A stretch of 64,000 bases of DNA, from assembly GCA_009917455.1 (NCBI GenBank), contig QZDS01000013.1, positions 1 to 64,000 of the forward strand, read 5' to 3'. The notes below the pieces were generated by a model. That model was not told the origin of the DNA. It did not search any database and saw nothing but the letters and a program-made list of their open reading frames with translations. This document shows positions 52,018 through 61,368 of this stretch, piece by piece (positions within the stretch are counted from its first letter, which is position 1; every line of letters starts with the position of its first letter). The position numbers were made by a program, and so were the translations under genes. The DNA comes from a bacterium 1xD8-48 (GTDB taxonomy: Bacteria > Bacillota > Clostridia > Lachnospirales > Lachnospiraceae).

Positions 52018-53458
52018 AGATTTCCTCCATATTCAGATATTTCGATAAGATATCCGCCAGCTTATCATACTGCTTTTCTTTATAATCCCTGTAATCCATA
52101 CAGTTTCCATTCTCTGTACCGGTGAGGGTAATACCCTTTTTCTCAGCCAGTGTATTTACAAGGGCAGATGCAATCACGCCTCTGTCAAATATCCCATGAA
52201 CATAAGTTCCGTACACATTTTTATTTTCACCGGTCACAAATACCGCTTCCCTTTCTCCGCTGCTTCCCATATGGATCTCATACCCTTCAAAATCAAGCCC
52301 TGTGAGTACGGAAAAGATTCCATCCATCCGGTTTATGGTTCCATGTACCTGACGGCGCACCTTTTCACGATGCAGCCGGGTAGTGACAGGCAACAAGCCC
52401 ATCCCTCGCATGGTTCCTCCCATCTCCATCCGTTCCGGATCGGAAATTTCTTCTCCCAGCATCTGATATCCCCCACAGATACCGCAGACCGGTATTTTTT
52501 CCGCCAGCCATCTTACCGCATCTGCCAGCCCGTTTTGATACATCCATTCCAAATCACCCATGGTATTTTTACTGCCGGGCAAAAAGACCAGATCCGGATT
52601 TCCTAATGCCCCCACAGATGTGACATAGCGGACAGACACCTCCGGTATCTGTTCAAATACATTGAAATCCGTAAAATTAGAGATTCTGGGATACCGGATG
52701 ACCGCCAGGTCAACCTTTCCCTTTTCCTTTCTATCAAATCGTTCTGTCAGGGAATCCTCATCTTCCAGATCTATTTCCATATAAGGAACAATTCCGGTTA
52801 CCGGAATACCTCCCTTCTCTTCCAATATTTCAATCCCGGAATCAAGGAGCGACGCATCTCCCCTGAATTTATTGATGATAAGCCCTTTTACCCTTTCTTT
52901 TTCTTCTTTTGTAAGCAAGAGCAATGTTCCAAGAAGCTGTGCAAATACACCGCCTCTGTCAATGTCTCCCACCAGAAGTACCGGTGCATCAACAATCTCT
53001 GCCAGCCCCATATTGACAATATCATTCTCCCGCAGATTGATCTCCGCCGGGCTTCCCGCTCCCTCGATGACAATAATATCTGCTATCTCATTAAGCTTCC
53101 GGAATGCTTTTATAATATCCGGAATCAGTTTTCGCTTATAAGAAAAATACTCCCTTGCACTCATATTTCCAAGGACTTTTCCGTTTACGATCACCTGGGA
53201 ACCTGTATGGTTTGTAGGTTTTAACAAAATCGGATTCATACAAACCAGTGGGCTAATCCCTGCAGCTTCTGCCTGCATGACCTGCGCTCTCCCCATTTCA
53301 AGCCCTTCTGCTGTCACAAAAGAATTGAGTGCCATATTTTGGGATTTAAAAGGAGCTACCCTGTATCCGTCCCGCTTTATAATTCTGCAAAGCCCCGCCA
53401 CCAGAAGACTTTTTCCTGCACCGGACATTGTTCCCTGAGCCATGATTACCTTTGCCAT
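51986..53458 (-). CDS. cbiP: Cobyric acid synthase
   Basis: A 490-residue glutamine-dependent amidase acting on the b, d, e and g side chains. Start at the ATG at 53458, 5 nt after GGAGG that overlaps the btuD stop. ATPase part: [59 protein letters not shown]. Amidotransferase part: [16 protein letters not shown] (nucleophile Cys) and [10 protein letters not shown] (His). Confidence 0.94.
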   Translation of the reverse strand: MAKVIMAQGTMSGAGKSLLVAGLCRIIKRDGYRVAPFKSQNMALNSFVTAEGLEMGRAQVMQAEAAGISPLVCMNPILLKPTNHTGSQVIVNGKVLGNMSAREYFSYKRKLIPDIIKAFRKLNEIADIIVIEGAGSPAEINLRENDIVNMGLAEIVDAPVLLVGDIDRGGVFAQLLGTLLLLTKEEKERVKGLIINKFRGDASLLDSGIEILEEKGGIPVTGIVPYMEIDLEDEDSLTERFDRKEKGKVDLAVIRYPRISNFTDFNVFEQIPEVSVRYVTSVGALGNPDLVFLPGSKNTMGDLEWMYQNGLADAVRWLAEKIPVCGICGGYQMLGEEISDPERMEMGGTMRGMGLLPVTTRLHREKVRRQVHGTINRMDGIFSVLTGLDFEGYEIHMGSSGEREAVFVTGENKNVYGTYVHGIFDRGVIASALVNTLAEKKGITLTGTENGNCMDYRDYKEKQYDKLADILSKYLNMEEIYGMLREAHIG

Positions 53459-53460
53459 AT

Positions 53461-54252
53461 TTACCTCCATTCCATCATCTGCCTGATATAGGCAAGGAGT
53501 TTTGGATTTCCCGGAAAACTGCTTTCATTCATACCAAAAAGCTGCTCCATAAAGTCGGCTTTAAAAATTTCCTCCGGTGTACCGAACCTTTCCGCATACT
53601 CTCCCCTGAGGCAAAGTATCTTATCAGAAATAATCTTTGCAAGCTCTAACTCATGCAAAGACATAATAACCGTAAGTCCCTTTTTTTCCCTCATTTCCTG
53701 TAGTATGGATAAAAATTCCAACTTATATCTGATATCCAAATAAGAGGTCGGCTCATCTAAGATCACAATTTCCGGCTCCTGACAGATTGCCCTTGCCAGC
53801 ATTACCCTTTGCCTTTGCCCGTCGCTGATCCTTTCAAATTCCTGTCCACAAATATCTGTAATATGCGTAAGTTCCATGACTTCATCAACAATACGCTCAT
53901 CCTCCTTTGACAGTACGCCAAACCAGCCTGTATATGGGTATCTTCCCGTTGCCACCACGTCCCGGCAGCTTTTCATTTCTGCCCTTAGCTTCTCGGTAAA
54001 TACCACTGACATTTTTTTTGCCAGTTCTCCCGCTTTCATTTCTGCCAGATTATTTTGTTCCAAATATACCTTTCCACCCAGCAACCGCAGTTGTCCGGCA
54101 ATGCTTTTTAAAACTGTGGATTTTCCTGCGCCATTCGGACCGATCAGCGTCAAGATTTCCCCTCTGGGAAGATTAATTTCAATGTCTTTTATCAACGGTT
54201 TCCCATCATACCCTACACACATTTTTTTTGTGGAAAAATAATAATTTTTCAT
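53461..54252 (-). CDS. btuD: Corrinoid ABC transporter, ATP-binding subunit
   Basis: A 263-residue FecE/BtuD-type ATPase. Walker A is GPNGAGKST, signature [16 protein letters not shown], Walker [12 protein letters not shown], and the H-loop is in MSLHELE. It powers the permease encoded upstream. Corrinoid specificity is inferred from its place inside the B12 operon. Confidence 0.88.
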   Translation of the reverse strand: MKNYYFSTKKMCVGYDGKPLIKDIEINLPRGEILTLIGPNGAGKSTVLKSIAGQLRLLGGKVYLEQNNLAEMKAGELAKKMSVVFTEKLRAEMKSCRDVVATGRYPYTGWFGVLSKEDERIVDEVMELTHITDICGQEFERISDGQRQRVMLARAICQEPEIVILDEPTSYLDIRYKLEFLSILQEMREKKGLTVIMSLHELELAKIISDKILCLRGEYAERFGTPEEIFKADFMEQLFGMNESSFPGNPKLLAYIRQMMEWR

Positions 54253-54305
54253 ATCACCATCCCTATTTACACCATACCAGAAGAATCGTCCCAGCGATTC
54301 TTTGA

Positions 54306-54362
54306 GAGATGACTTAGATATTCTTAGACGGCGTATTTTGACGTCTTAGAATATCTTCATCT
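54306..54362 (-). repeat. Intergenic hairpin 1 between btuC and btuD
   Basis: Outer stem AGAGATGA/TCATCTCT, a CTT bulge, then a 15-bp inner stem AGATATTCTTAGACG/CGTCTTAGAATATCT with one central mismatch and an 11-nt loop. A second hairpin of the same build lies at 56600-56659. Confidence 0.75.
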
Positions 54363-55361
54363 CTTTGCTACCACCCAAAGCACCACAGGAGCTCCAAAGA
54401 TAGCTGTTACCGTACTGATACTAAGTTCCGTAGGTGCCAACATCGTTCTCGCCAGCAGATCGCAAAGCAGGCAGAAAACACTCCCTCCCAGAAAACAGGA
54501 CGGTATCATCCAGATGGGGTCTGCTGTATGAAGAAGCCTTTTGATCAGATGCGGCGCTGCAATTCCTACAAAGGAAATCGGACCTGCAAATGCTACAATA
54601 CACGCAGATAAAATACTGGAGAAAATCACGATACATACCCGAAGCAGACGTATGTTTACACCTGCGTTCCGGGCATAAGCGTCTCCCAGCCTGTAAGCAT
54701 CAAGGGGTTTTGACATAAGAAAAACTGCAAGGAATGTCATGAAAACCACCACTGCCATAACTTCCACATTCTCCCATGTCATTCCGGAAAAACTTCCCCT
54801 TGACCAGTTATGCAGATTTACAATATCTGCATCATCTGCAAAAGTGACAACCAATTCCGTTATTGCAGAACAGATATAGCCAATCATAACGCCGCTTACC
54901 ACCAGCATTGACATACTGCTGACCCTGTTTGAGAGCAAAAGTACAAATCCCATGGAAAGCATAGCGCCGATAAATGCCCCAAAAATCATAGTTCCTGATG
55001 TCACCCTGACCGATCTTCCCAGAAGAAAAACCATGATAAGCGCCACTACCATTTTTGCACCAGAAGAAATCCCCAGGACAAACGGACCAGCAATAGGATT
55101 GTTGAAAAATGTCTGCAAAAGATATCCCGCAAGTGACAATGCTCCCCCCAGGATCAAAACCGCCACTGCCCTTGGAAACCTGATGTCCACCAAAATCTTT
55201 TTAAGGGTTTCATCATCCCCACTTCCGGCAAATATTTTTATCATATCAGGCAGCGTAATCCGGACACTCCCAATACAGATATTCAAAATAACAAAGACAG
55301 CAGTACATATTCCAAGCAAAAGAAACACTGTCATGTATCTGTTCTTTTTGTTTTCCTGCAT
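54357..55361 (-). CDS. btuC: Corrinoid ABC transporter, permease subunit
   Basis: A 334-residue FecCD/BtuC-type permease with about ten hydrophobic helices. Family segments: DIRFPRAVAVLILGGALSLA, FNNPIAGPFVLGISSGAKM, GPISFVGIAAPHLIKRLL (coupling loop to BtuD) and PTELSISTVTAIFGAPVV. It lies between substrate-binding protein and ATPase genes. Confidence 0.9.
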   Translation of the reverse strand: MQENKKNRYMTVFLLLGICTAVFVILNICIGSVRITLPDMIKIFAGSGDDETLKKILVDIRFPRAVAVLILGGALSLAGYLLQTFFNNPIAGPFVLGISSGAKMVVALIMVFLLGRSVRVTSGTMIFGAFIGAMLSMGFVLLLSNRVSSMSMLVVSGVMIGYICSAITELVVTFADDADIVNLHNWSRGSFSGMTWENVEVMAVVVFMTFLAVFLMSKPLDAYRLGDAYARNAGVNIRLLRVCIVIFSSILSACIVAFAGPISFVGIAAPHLIKRLLHTADPIWMIPSCFLGGSVFCLLCDLLARTMLAPTELSISTVTAIFGAPVVLWVVAKR

Positions 55362-55386
55362 TTAATTCACGATACCTTTCCCTTTA

Positions 55387-56595
55387 TCAATCTATATGAA
55401 AAAGATAATGCATATCTTCTTTCTCTCCCCGGAGCATCCCATGAATATCTTCTATCAGATAACCAATGGAAAGAGACTGCTGGTACATATCATTTGTCGT
55501 ACACCAGACATTTCCTTCCTTAACCGCCTTAAAATCCGCCAATACCTCACATTTATCAAGGAGTTCTTCCACGCTGGAAATACCGCCGTCTATGGAACTG
55601 TTATAAATTAAAAAATCTGCATCTTTCGCCCCGGAGTAAAACTCCTCTATCTGCATATTCATGGTAGAACGCCTTGTTTCCGAATCGCCCAAGTCTTCAA
55701 AAATATAGTTTCCACCTGCAAGCTCTATCATCTTAGGAACATAATCCGATGACTGCCTTACCTGCACCAGACCATTAGAGGTAATAAAAAAGAAAGCTAC
55801 TGTCTTATCTTTTTTTTCATCCGCGCCCACTCTCTCAAGAATCGCCACTTGTTCCTCAAAAATCTCTTCCGCTTCCTCTTCCTTTCCGAGCAGTGCTCCG
55901 TAAAATTTAACCCATTCTACCCTGCCAAGCGGATGAGACTCATAGCTTGAATACTCTATCATAACAGGAATTCCAAAATCATCCAGTTTTTCTATCACTT
56001 CAGGGGAATGGGAAATCATCATGTTTTCTATGGCCAGTGTACAATTTTTTGAAACTATCAGTTCGTAGTCCGGCTTATTATATTTGCCCGCATAAAGGAT
56101 ATCTCCATTTGCCATAGCTTCCTTTGCTGCTTCAATGTACCATCCATCTTCCTTTTGTCCTGAAAATGCAATTGCTCCCAGCCCATCCAGTTCACTAAAC
56201 GCATCCATGGCGGAAGATGCAACCAAATAAATATCCTTTACCGGACATTTCAGCACTACTACTTTGCTATCTGGAATATCTCCACCGGGAATTTCTTTCT
56301 CTAAATTCTGCGGCACTTCTTTATCTTCAGGTACAATCAGATAACGCGCCCCGTCTATTGTTGTTGTCAGAAGGGTATATCCCCCTTCATAATAATCCAC
56401 TTTAAAATTTTCGGCATACCGGATTTCCATGCTTCTTTCATAAACCAGCTTTGCCTCCAATCCCGAATCCGCTTCTATTTCCTCCCTGCCCTCATACAGG
56501 GAGGCAGAATCGGAAGAAGGACTGCTGCAGCCATAAAGCCACAGCAATCCTATCAAAAGAAAAATGACCGTCTTTTTTCTTCCTCTCATCTTCAT
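55387..56595 (-). CDS. btuF: Corrinoid ABC transporter, substrate-binding lipoprotein
   Basis: A 402-residue BtuF/FepB-like binding protein: a lipoprotein signal peptide with lipobox LWLYGC (Cys near residue 23), then a two-lobed periplasmic-binding-protein fold (VVVLKCPVKDIYLVASSAMD, EAMANGDILYAGKYNKPDYE, SYVPKMIELAGGNYIF-like region, NVWCTTNDMYQQSLSIGYLI). Anchored to the outer face of the membrane. Flanked by two homologous hairpins. Confidence 0.85.
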   Translation of the reverse strand: MKMRGRKKTVIFLLIGLLWLYGCSSPSSDSASLYEGREEIEADSGLEAKLVYERSMEIRYAENFKVDYYEGGYTLLTTTIDGARYLIVPEDKEVPQNLEKEIPGGDIPDSKVVVLKCPVKDIYLVASSAMDAFSELDGLGAIAFSGQKEDGWYIEAAKEAMANGDILYAGKYNKPDYELIVSKNCTLAIENMMISHSPEVIEKLDDFGIPVMIEYSSYESHPLGRVEWVKFYGALLGKEEEAEEIFEEQVAILERVGADEKKDKTVAFFFITSNGLVQVRQSSDYVPKMIELAGGNYIFEDLGDSETRRSTMNMQIEEFYSGAKDADFLIYNSSIDGGISSVEELLDKCEVLADFKAVKEGNVWCTTNDMYQQSLSIGYLIEDIHGMLRGEKEDMHYLFHID

Positions 56596-56599
56596 CTCC

Positions 56600-56659
56600 A
56601 GAGATAACTTAGATTTTCTTAGGCGATGTTTTTTGACGCCTTAGAAAATCTATATCTCT
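56600..56659 (-). repeat. Intergenic hairpin 2 between the NEAT-like lipoprotein and btuF
   Basis: Outer stem AGAGATA/TATCTCT, inner 15-bp stem AGATTTTCTTAGGCG/CGCCTTAGAAAATCT with the same central mismatch as hairpin 1, and an 11-nt loop. The inner stems of the two hairpins differ by compensatory changes. Confidence 0.75.
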
Positions 56660-56662
56660 TAT

Positions 56663-57625
56663 TCACTCTTTTATTGTGTCTGAATGGAATGTAAGCGTAT
56701 ATTCCACTTCATGAGGTTTGCTCATTGCCACAGTGTCCCCAATCACAACCACCGGTTCATCAAACATAAGAACAGGAACTTCAAAAACTGAATCCCCCTC
56801 CGTATTTACCGGAAGATACTTTTCCCCGTCCACGATCATATAATCATAATTGGGGCTGCTCCACTTTAGCGTTGCTATTGCCTGTCCGTCAGTTACTGTC
56901 ATTTCTACAGGAGACAGGATTTCAGCTTTCCCGCTCCCTCCTTCAAACGTAATTTCTATGCTGTATGTGCCATCCTCCAAAGCAGTTGTACCTTTGGTAT
57001 CCGCACTCCCGGTCTGTGCATTTTCTTCTGACAAAACTGGGTTAGAAACGCTGACTTTATGGTCATACCATTTTCCCTTTGTCCCAATCAGAGCCAGGTC
57101 AAATTCTTCCCCAAGATAAGGAACCGGCACATCAAAACCATAGACTTCTTCCGTCAGCCCATCACTGTATGTAACCGTATCCTCTGTGGGCATAAGCAGC
57201 TTTGCCCCTTCTTTTTCCGCATCTTCCGCCAGTCCGGGATAAAGATTTATAATCTTTTTTGACCCCAGGGAAATATGGATCGTCATCTTACCATTTTCTA
57301 CAGTCAGTGTCCCTTTCCCCTCACAGGTTTCATTTACCCGGAACATACTGCTGTCTGTTGTAAAATCTGCGGTATATATTCCGTCAGCAAGCTCTGTCAC
57401 CGACTGTTCAGATTCAGAACTTTCACTGCTCTCAAGATTTTCTTCTTTTGATGCTTCAGATGTCGTCTCTGACACAGATTCAGCCACTTCTCCCTGTTCC
57501 TTTTCTGTAAGAGCTGCTGCGTCAATAACAGGATCAGTCTCCTGCACATCACCTTTATTGCCACAGCCTCCCAGCAACACAGCCAAAAGAACTATCACGG
57601 CAGCTGCCACATTTTTCTTCCTCAT
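56663..57625 (-). CDS. NEAT-like tandem-domain lipoprotein
   Basis: A 320-residue lipoprotein from the ATG at 57625 (ACAGGAG upstream). Lipobox LLGGC near residue 22, an acidic Ser/Glu linker, then two beta-rich domains starting ELADGIYTADFTTDSSMFRV and ALEDGTYSIEITFEGGSGKA. The second contains WSSPNYDYMIVDGEKYLPVN, a signature I associate with NEAT-like iron-porphyrin-binding domains. In this operon it may capture corrinoids, cobalt or a porphyrin precursor for the ABC transporter or for the lipoprotein CbiK. The ligand is inferred. Confidence 0.65.
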   Translation of the reverse strand: MRKKNVAAAVIVLLAVLLGGCGNKGDVQETDPVIDAAALTEKEQGEVAESVSETTSEASKEENLESSESSESEQSVTELADGIYTADFTTDSSMFRVNETCEGKGTLTVENGKMTIHISLGSKKIINLYPGLAEDAEKEGAKLLMPTEDTVTYSDGLTEEVYGFDVPVPYLGEEFDLALIGTKGKWYDHKVSVSNPVLSEENAQTGSADTKGTTALEDGTYSIEITFEGGSGKAEILSPVEMTVTDGQAIATLKWSSPNYDYMIVDGEKYLPVNTEGDSVFEVPVLMFDEPVVVIGDTVAMSKPHEVEYTLTFHSDTIKE

Positions 57626-57644
57626 AGTTTTCTGCTCCTGTCTG

Positions 57645-58934
57645 TTACTCACTCATTACTTTTGCTGTATGCTCTACATAAAGTTTCTGAATATCCTCAA
57701 TCGAACCAAGACCAATAACCTGAACCTCCACGCTGTCAAAACTGCCGGAGGCATTAAACATACTAAGCCATGAATCTTCCTCCTCGCCTGCCATATCATT
57801 ATTGGCATGATCACCTGCTACCACCATAAGGGGACGTAAGATTACTTTCTTATAGCCTGCCTGTGTCACAGCCTCTATTACTGCCTCACAGGATGTTTCC
57901 TCCGGTTCTCCTTCTACTGTTCCGATAAATGCATTGACACAACCGATATCCGTCAATTGTGTCTGCATCTGGCTGTAGCTCACCTTTGCTGCATGGGAAG
58001 TGCCATGTCCCAGAAATACGAACGCTGCTCCATCTTCCTGTGCTTCTGCCAGACTCCCATAACCTGCGTCCGCCACAGCTGCCGCAAGGATCGCCTCCGC
58101 TACCACAGCCTTATCCTCATTAACAACAGATGCATCTGCACCAACCTCTCCAAGAAGCGGCTCTGCAACTTTCACTGTTTCAAACTGATCCTGATAATTC
58201 TCCAGAGTCTCCATCAGTTCATCATATTCCGCGCCATGCATAAGATGGGTAGGCTGTACCACTAAATTCTTCACTCCGTTTGTCACTGCGCGCTCCAATG
58301 CCTGATCCACATTGTCAATAAACTCTCCATCTCGCGCCTGTACATGGTTAATAATAATCTGTGCTGTAAATGCCCTTCTCACCGACCAGTCCGGATTTGC
58401 CGCCTGTATGGCATCTTCAATTCCCTTAATATCGTCCACACGGCTGTCATTAAAAGAAGTGCCAAAGCTAACTACCAGAATCTCATTTTCTCCAATATCA
58501 TCCTGATTCCTTGGATCATCCTTAGAAGCGTCACCAGTATCCCTTCCAAAATAATCAGGATCTGCCTCTTCACCTTCTACAAGCTCCTTCTGGGCATCTG
58601 TAAGTGCGTCCCATGCTGCTTTCGCCTGTGCACACTGCTCATCAGTATTCTCCGTCCTCGTCTGCACGTAAATTGCATCAATCAACGCGGCAACCTCATC
58701 GGCAGCTGCCTGATCAGAATCCGCTCCGCCCTCCGCATCATCTGTATCAGCCTGATTCTCTGTTTGACTCTCATCATTCTCATTTTCCGTCTGCGCCTCT
58801 GTAGCAGTCTCACTACTTCCTTCCGTCTGTACGGTATTTCCGCCAGTCTCCGAAGCTCCTTTCGAGCAGCCTGTCAATGCCAGTGAATAAGCTGTAGCTC
58901 CGATTAAAAATGCTGTAACTACTTTCTTTTTCAT
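57645..58934 (-). CDS. cbiK: Lipoprotein sirohydrochlorin cobaltochelatase (CbiK)
   Basis: A 429-residue CbiK preceded by a lipoprotein signal (LALTGCSKG, Cys near residue 23), an acidic linker (residues 30-75) and a small helical insert (CAQAKAAWDALTDAQKELVE). The chelatase domain starts at ~150: LVVSFGTSFNDSRVDDIKGI, PTHLMHGAEYDELMETL, FVFLGHGTSHAAKVSYSQ, RPLMVVAGDHANNDMAGEEE. The metal-binding His residues in LMHG and in AGDHANNDMAG are visible. Exported CbiK variants are known in some bacteria; here it is the first gene after the B12 riboswitch and probably inserts cobalt outside the cytoplasm. Confidence 0.85.
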   Translation of the reverse strand: MKKKVVTAFLIGATAYSLALTGCSKGASETGGNTVQTEGSSETATEAQTENENDESQTENQADTDDAEGGADSDQAAADEVAALIDAIYVQTRTENTDEQCAQAKAAWDALTDAQKELVEGEEADPDYFGRDTGDASKDDPRNQDDIGENEILVVSFGTSFNDSRVDDIKGIEDAIQAANPDWSVRRAFTAQIIINHVQARDGEFIDNVDQALERAVTNGVKNLVVQPTHLMHGAEYDELMETLENYQDQFETVKVAEPLLGEVGADASVVNEDKAVVAEAILAAAVADAGYGSLAEAQEDGAAFVFLGHGTSHAAKVSYSQMQTQLTDIGCVNAFIGTVEGEPEETSCEAVIEAVTQAGYKKVILRPLMVVAGDHANNDMAGEEEDSWLSMFNASGSFDSVEVQVIGLGSIEDIQKLYVEHTAKVMSE

Positions 58935-58984
58935 CTTTTTGTCTCCTCTTTTCTCCCTGCATTGCTATAAGGGTATAAAATTAT

Positions 58985-59033
58985 ATAAAAAAATCCTTTA
59001 CCATAGTTTCAATTCAACTACGGTAAAGGATTT
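58985..59033 (-). terminator. Riboswitch-controlled intrinsic terminator
   Basis: AAATCCTTTACCGTAGTT / AACTATGGTAAAGGATTT (59033-58991) followed by TTTTTTATATAA, between the aptamer and cbiK. A stem of about 18 bp; it would stop transcription when cobalamin is bound. Confidence 0.9.
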
Positions 59034-59144
59034 GTACACAAAATAAGCCTGCAAGACATACCTAGGTAAGCAAAAACCTGTTATGCTTTTTGCAAGTTCA
59101 ACGTACAACCAATTACTCGTGGCCTGAAACAAAGTTTCCGTACA

Positions 59145-59335
59145 ACATACAGGCAGGTCTCCCGGCTTATAGATCATCACATCGGCCATCTTCCCAGGAA
59201 TGAATTTGCTTATTTCCCAGTGATATATCGGCTTCTACTCCCTAATTACGGTGACGAGTTCGTACAGGATTCGCACCTGTTTCCCTTTTCACCAAAACCA
59301 ATGCAGAATACATTGTTTTGACACCTGTATGTTAT
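59145..59335 (-). promoter_or_regulatory. Cobalamin riboswitch aptamer
   Basis: Minus-strand features in order: GGTGAAAAGGGAAACAGGTG, GCGAATCCTGTACGAACTC, GTCACCGTAATTAGGGAG, the CACTGG and GGGAAGATGGCC segments, and the B12-box-like AAGCCGGGAGACCTGCCTGT. Spacing and order match the AdoCbl class. It controls the whole operon from cbiK to cbiA. Confidence 0.95.
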
Positions 59336-59351
59336 CTATTCAATTGTTCAA

Positions 59352-59379
59352 AGTATATCATATTTTTTTCTTATGTCAA
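59352..59379 (-). promoter_or_regulatory. Promoter of the cobalamin operon
   Basis: TTGACA (59379-59374), a 16-bp spacer and TATACT (59357-59352), about 20 bp upstream of the riboswitch. Confidence 0.75.
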
Positions 59380-59393
59380 TACTGCTTCCTTTT

Positions 59394-60086
59394 TTACAAT
59401 TTTCCAAAAATTCTGCTATATCCATAATTCAACGACATATCTGCCACCCTTGCCAGCATACCTCCTTTGGGAAAATCTCTTTCTACCCGGTTCGGACACT
59501 GCACATTACGGCAGCCTGCACATATACTCTCACATTGAATCTGCTCATCTCGTGTCAGTTCCGCCACAAATACCACACTCTTTTTCGGAATAATGCAGAA
59601 AGCAGTATTGCAGGTAATCTGATATTGAAAACCTTTTAACAGTTCCGGCACCATCTTAAGTGGAAAGTTCTCCTCACTTCCGGGAAAATGGTACCGTGCA
59701 ACATGCCAGTTCCTTTTTCCTCTCACATAACGGTTATATGCCCCGTAGCCCATAAGTAACAATTCACTGGCCAATGCTTCCAGCATATAGCTTTCAGATA
59801 ATTGTTCCTTCTCATGGTAGCTCTCCTGCAGACTGTCCAGACTACTGCCTAATGACATAATAACATCTTCATACTCTGCTCCTGCTGTTTCTTTCTGCTT
59901 TCTATTAAATGAACCAGATTCCCTGCTTTCCCAAAATGCCTCTCTTTGCATCAATGGAAGCATCTCCTCTGCCACTGCCCGAAGTTCTACTTCTTGCCTT
60001 TCTCCGTAATGATATTTTCTACACACGCCTTTCAAAAAAGCCTTTCCCAAAAAACGTTCCAACAAATCAGGAAAAAAATCTGCCAT
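59394..60086 (-). CDS. MetH-activation-domain-like protein
   Basis: A 230-residue protein whose C-terminal part (GSEENFPLKMVPELLKGFQY, then CAGCRNVQCPNR) has the four-cysteine ending and general look of clostridial proteins related to the vitamin B12-dependent methionine synthase activation domain. It may reactivate or handle a corrinoid enzyme. It lies between cobO and the riboswitch-driven operon. Assignment moderate. Confidence 0.5.
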   Translation of the reverse strand: MADFFPDLLERFLGKAFLKGVCRKYHYGERQEVELRAVAEEMLPLMQREAFWESRESGSFNRKQKETAGAEYEDVIMSLGSSLDSLQESYHEKEQLSESYMLEALASELLLMGYGAYNRYVRGKRNWHVARYHFPGSEENFPLKMVPELLKGFQYQITCNTAFCIIPKKSVVFVAELTRDEQIQCESICAGCRNVQCPNRVERDFPKGGMLARVADMSLNYGYSRIFGKL

Positions 60087-60107
60087 TTTACCTGCCCTTT
60101 CTCTATT

Positions 60108-60635
60108 TTAAAATTCAATCCCTTTTCTTGCCCCTATCCCTTTTTCATAAGGGTGGCTCACACATTCCATCTCTGTGACATAATCAGCCATATCGCTCAA
60201 AAATACCTGGGCACTGCGCCCGGTAAGCACAAGTTCTATTTCCTTATCCGCTTCCTGTTTTCCAAATGTCAGAAGCCGCTTCAGTTTTTCCATATCCAGC
60301 AATCCCCAATTAAGCGGATATGTAATCTCATCCAAAATTACTAATTGGCAATTTCCACTTTCCGCAAGCTCTAAAATCTTGTCCAAAATGCGATTATGTA
60401 TTTCTGTAAGTTCTTCCTTGTCCGATTCTGACATGGAACTATAAAAGCCAAAATTTTTCTCACTGCGTAAAATACTAACTCCCGGCAGATTTTTTAGTAT
60501 ATGCAATTCCCCCGTATCATTACCTTTCATAAATTGAGCAAAACATACTTGCATATTCCATCCCAAAGCCCTAATGCAAAGCCCTATAGCCGCGGTTGTT
60601 TTCCCTTTCCCATTACCTGTATATAAATGTATCAT
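60108..60635 (-). CDS. cobO: Cob(I)yrinic acid a,c-diamide adenosyltransferase
   Basis: A 175-residue CobO/BtuR-type enzyme. Start taken at the ATG at 60635, because MIHLYTGNGKGKTTAAIGLC is the usual beginning; an upstream ATG at 60662 adds nine residues. P-loop GNGKGKTTAA, VCFAQFMKGNDTGELHI, DEITYPLNWGLLD, and LVLTGRSAQVFLSDMADYVT. It attaches the adenosyl group to the corrin cobalt. Own promoter at 60712-60741, outside the riboswitch unit. Confidence 0.92.
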   Translation of the reverse strand: MIHLYTGNGKGKTTAAIGLCIRALGWNMQVCFAQFMKGNDTGELHILKNLPGVSILRSEKNFGFYSSMSESDKEELTEIHNRILDKILELAESGNCQLVILDEITYPLNWGLLDMEKLKRLLTFGKQEADKEIELVLTGRSAQVFLSDMADYVTEMECVSHPYEKGIGARKGIEF

Positions 60636-60711
60636 AATGCCCTGCCCTTTCCATATATACATACTAATTCTTTAACCTTCATTGACTGCCAATGAAAATA
60701 TGCATGGGTTT

Positions 60712-60741
60712 ATTGTATCGTATACGACCATCTATTGTAAA
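60712..60741 (-). promoter_or_regulatory. Promoter of the cobO unit
   Basis: TTTACA (60741-60736), 18-bp spacer, TACAAT (60717-60712). The spacer contains the palindrome TCGTATACGA. Confidence 0.6.
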
Positions 60742-61314
60742 TGATTATCTATATCCTCAAACTCTGTTTTCTACAGACTCGACAACCGTACCCAAATATA
60801 TATATTTTAATTTTCCACCAAGTTGCATCATGTCGCTCCGGCTCCGCTCTCCGCTCCATCATGCACCTGATTTTCCGTTTCCTCTCTCTCCACACACAGG
60901 GCAAGCATACCTTCGGTATCCTTGCTTCACTCCCACCACGCTTTCTCCACACAGTCGCTTACGGAATGTGCTCCGTTCCTCCGCACATACCGTATCCCTC
61001 CGCTTCGCTCCGGGAGCGTTCTTACGCAAGCGTTGCTTTGCAACCCTTGCCCGCTACCTCTACATTTCCCTTCTCTTCCCATTTACTTTTTCTCAAAATT
61101 TTCTTTTCCATGCGGTAGCATACGTTCTCTCAAATCGGCTTTTATTATAGAGGGGCTTTCAGTTCTCGAAGAGCAAGTTTCGCCTGCGTAACTCAAAACC
61201 CACTTCGTGGATTTTGAGCCACTCCGGCTTACTTGATGGGGCTTCCGCGCCCCATACCCTCGGTTGGCATATCCTCCGGATATGCAGAACTGGCTCCCGT
61301 TACACTCTCGCAGC
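60742..61314. other. Hairpin-rich non-coding region, probable oriT of the right-hand element
   Basis: No convincing gene. Many small inverted repeats occur, e.g. CTCAAAA...TTTTGAG around CAC-TTC-GTG (61192-61218), GGGGC-TTCC-GCGCCCC (near 61240) and GCATATCC-TCC-GGATATGC (near 61268). Dense hairpins directly upstream of mobC and a relaxase gene are typical of a transfer origin. Confidence 0.5.
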
Positions 61315-61353
61315 GTGATAAAGCACGATGGCAGAGCCATCCAGCTTTATCAC
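61315..61353. promoter_or_regulatory. Long inverted repeat upstream of mobC
   Basis: GTGATAAAGC (61315-61324) and GCTTTATCAC (61344-61353) enclose GATGGC-AGA-GCCATC. A 16-bp stem with a small internal loop ends 15 bp before the mobC start. Likely MobC binding site or part of oriT. Confidence 0.65.
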
Positions 61354-61368
61354 GGGAAAGGATATGAT

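Noticed and set aside
60742-61200. ORFs of 125-152 codons on the plus strand before mobC
   Set aside because: Their products are Ser/Pro/Leu-rich strings driven by inverted-repeat DNA (e.g. runs of SLRLRSPLHH type), with no RBS; the region fits an oriT better.
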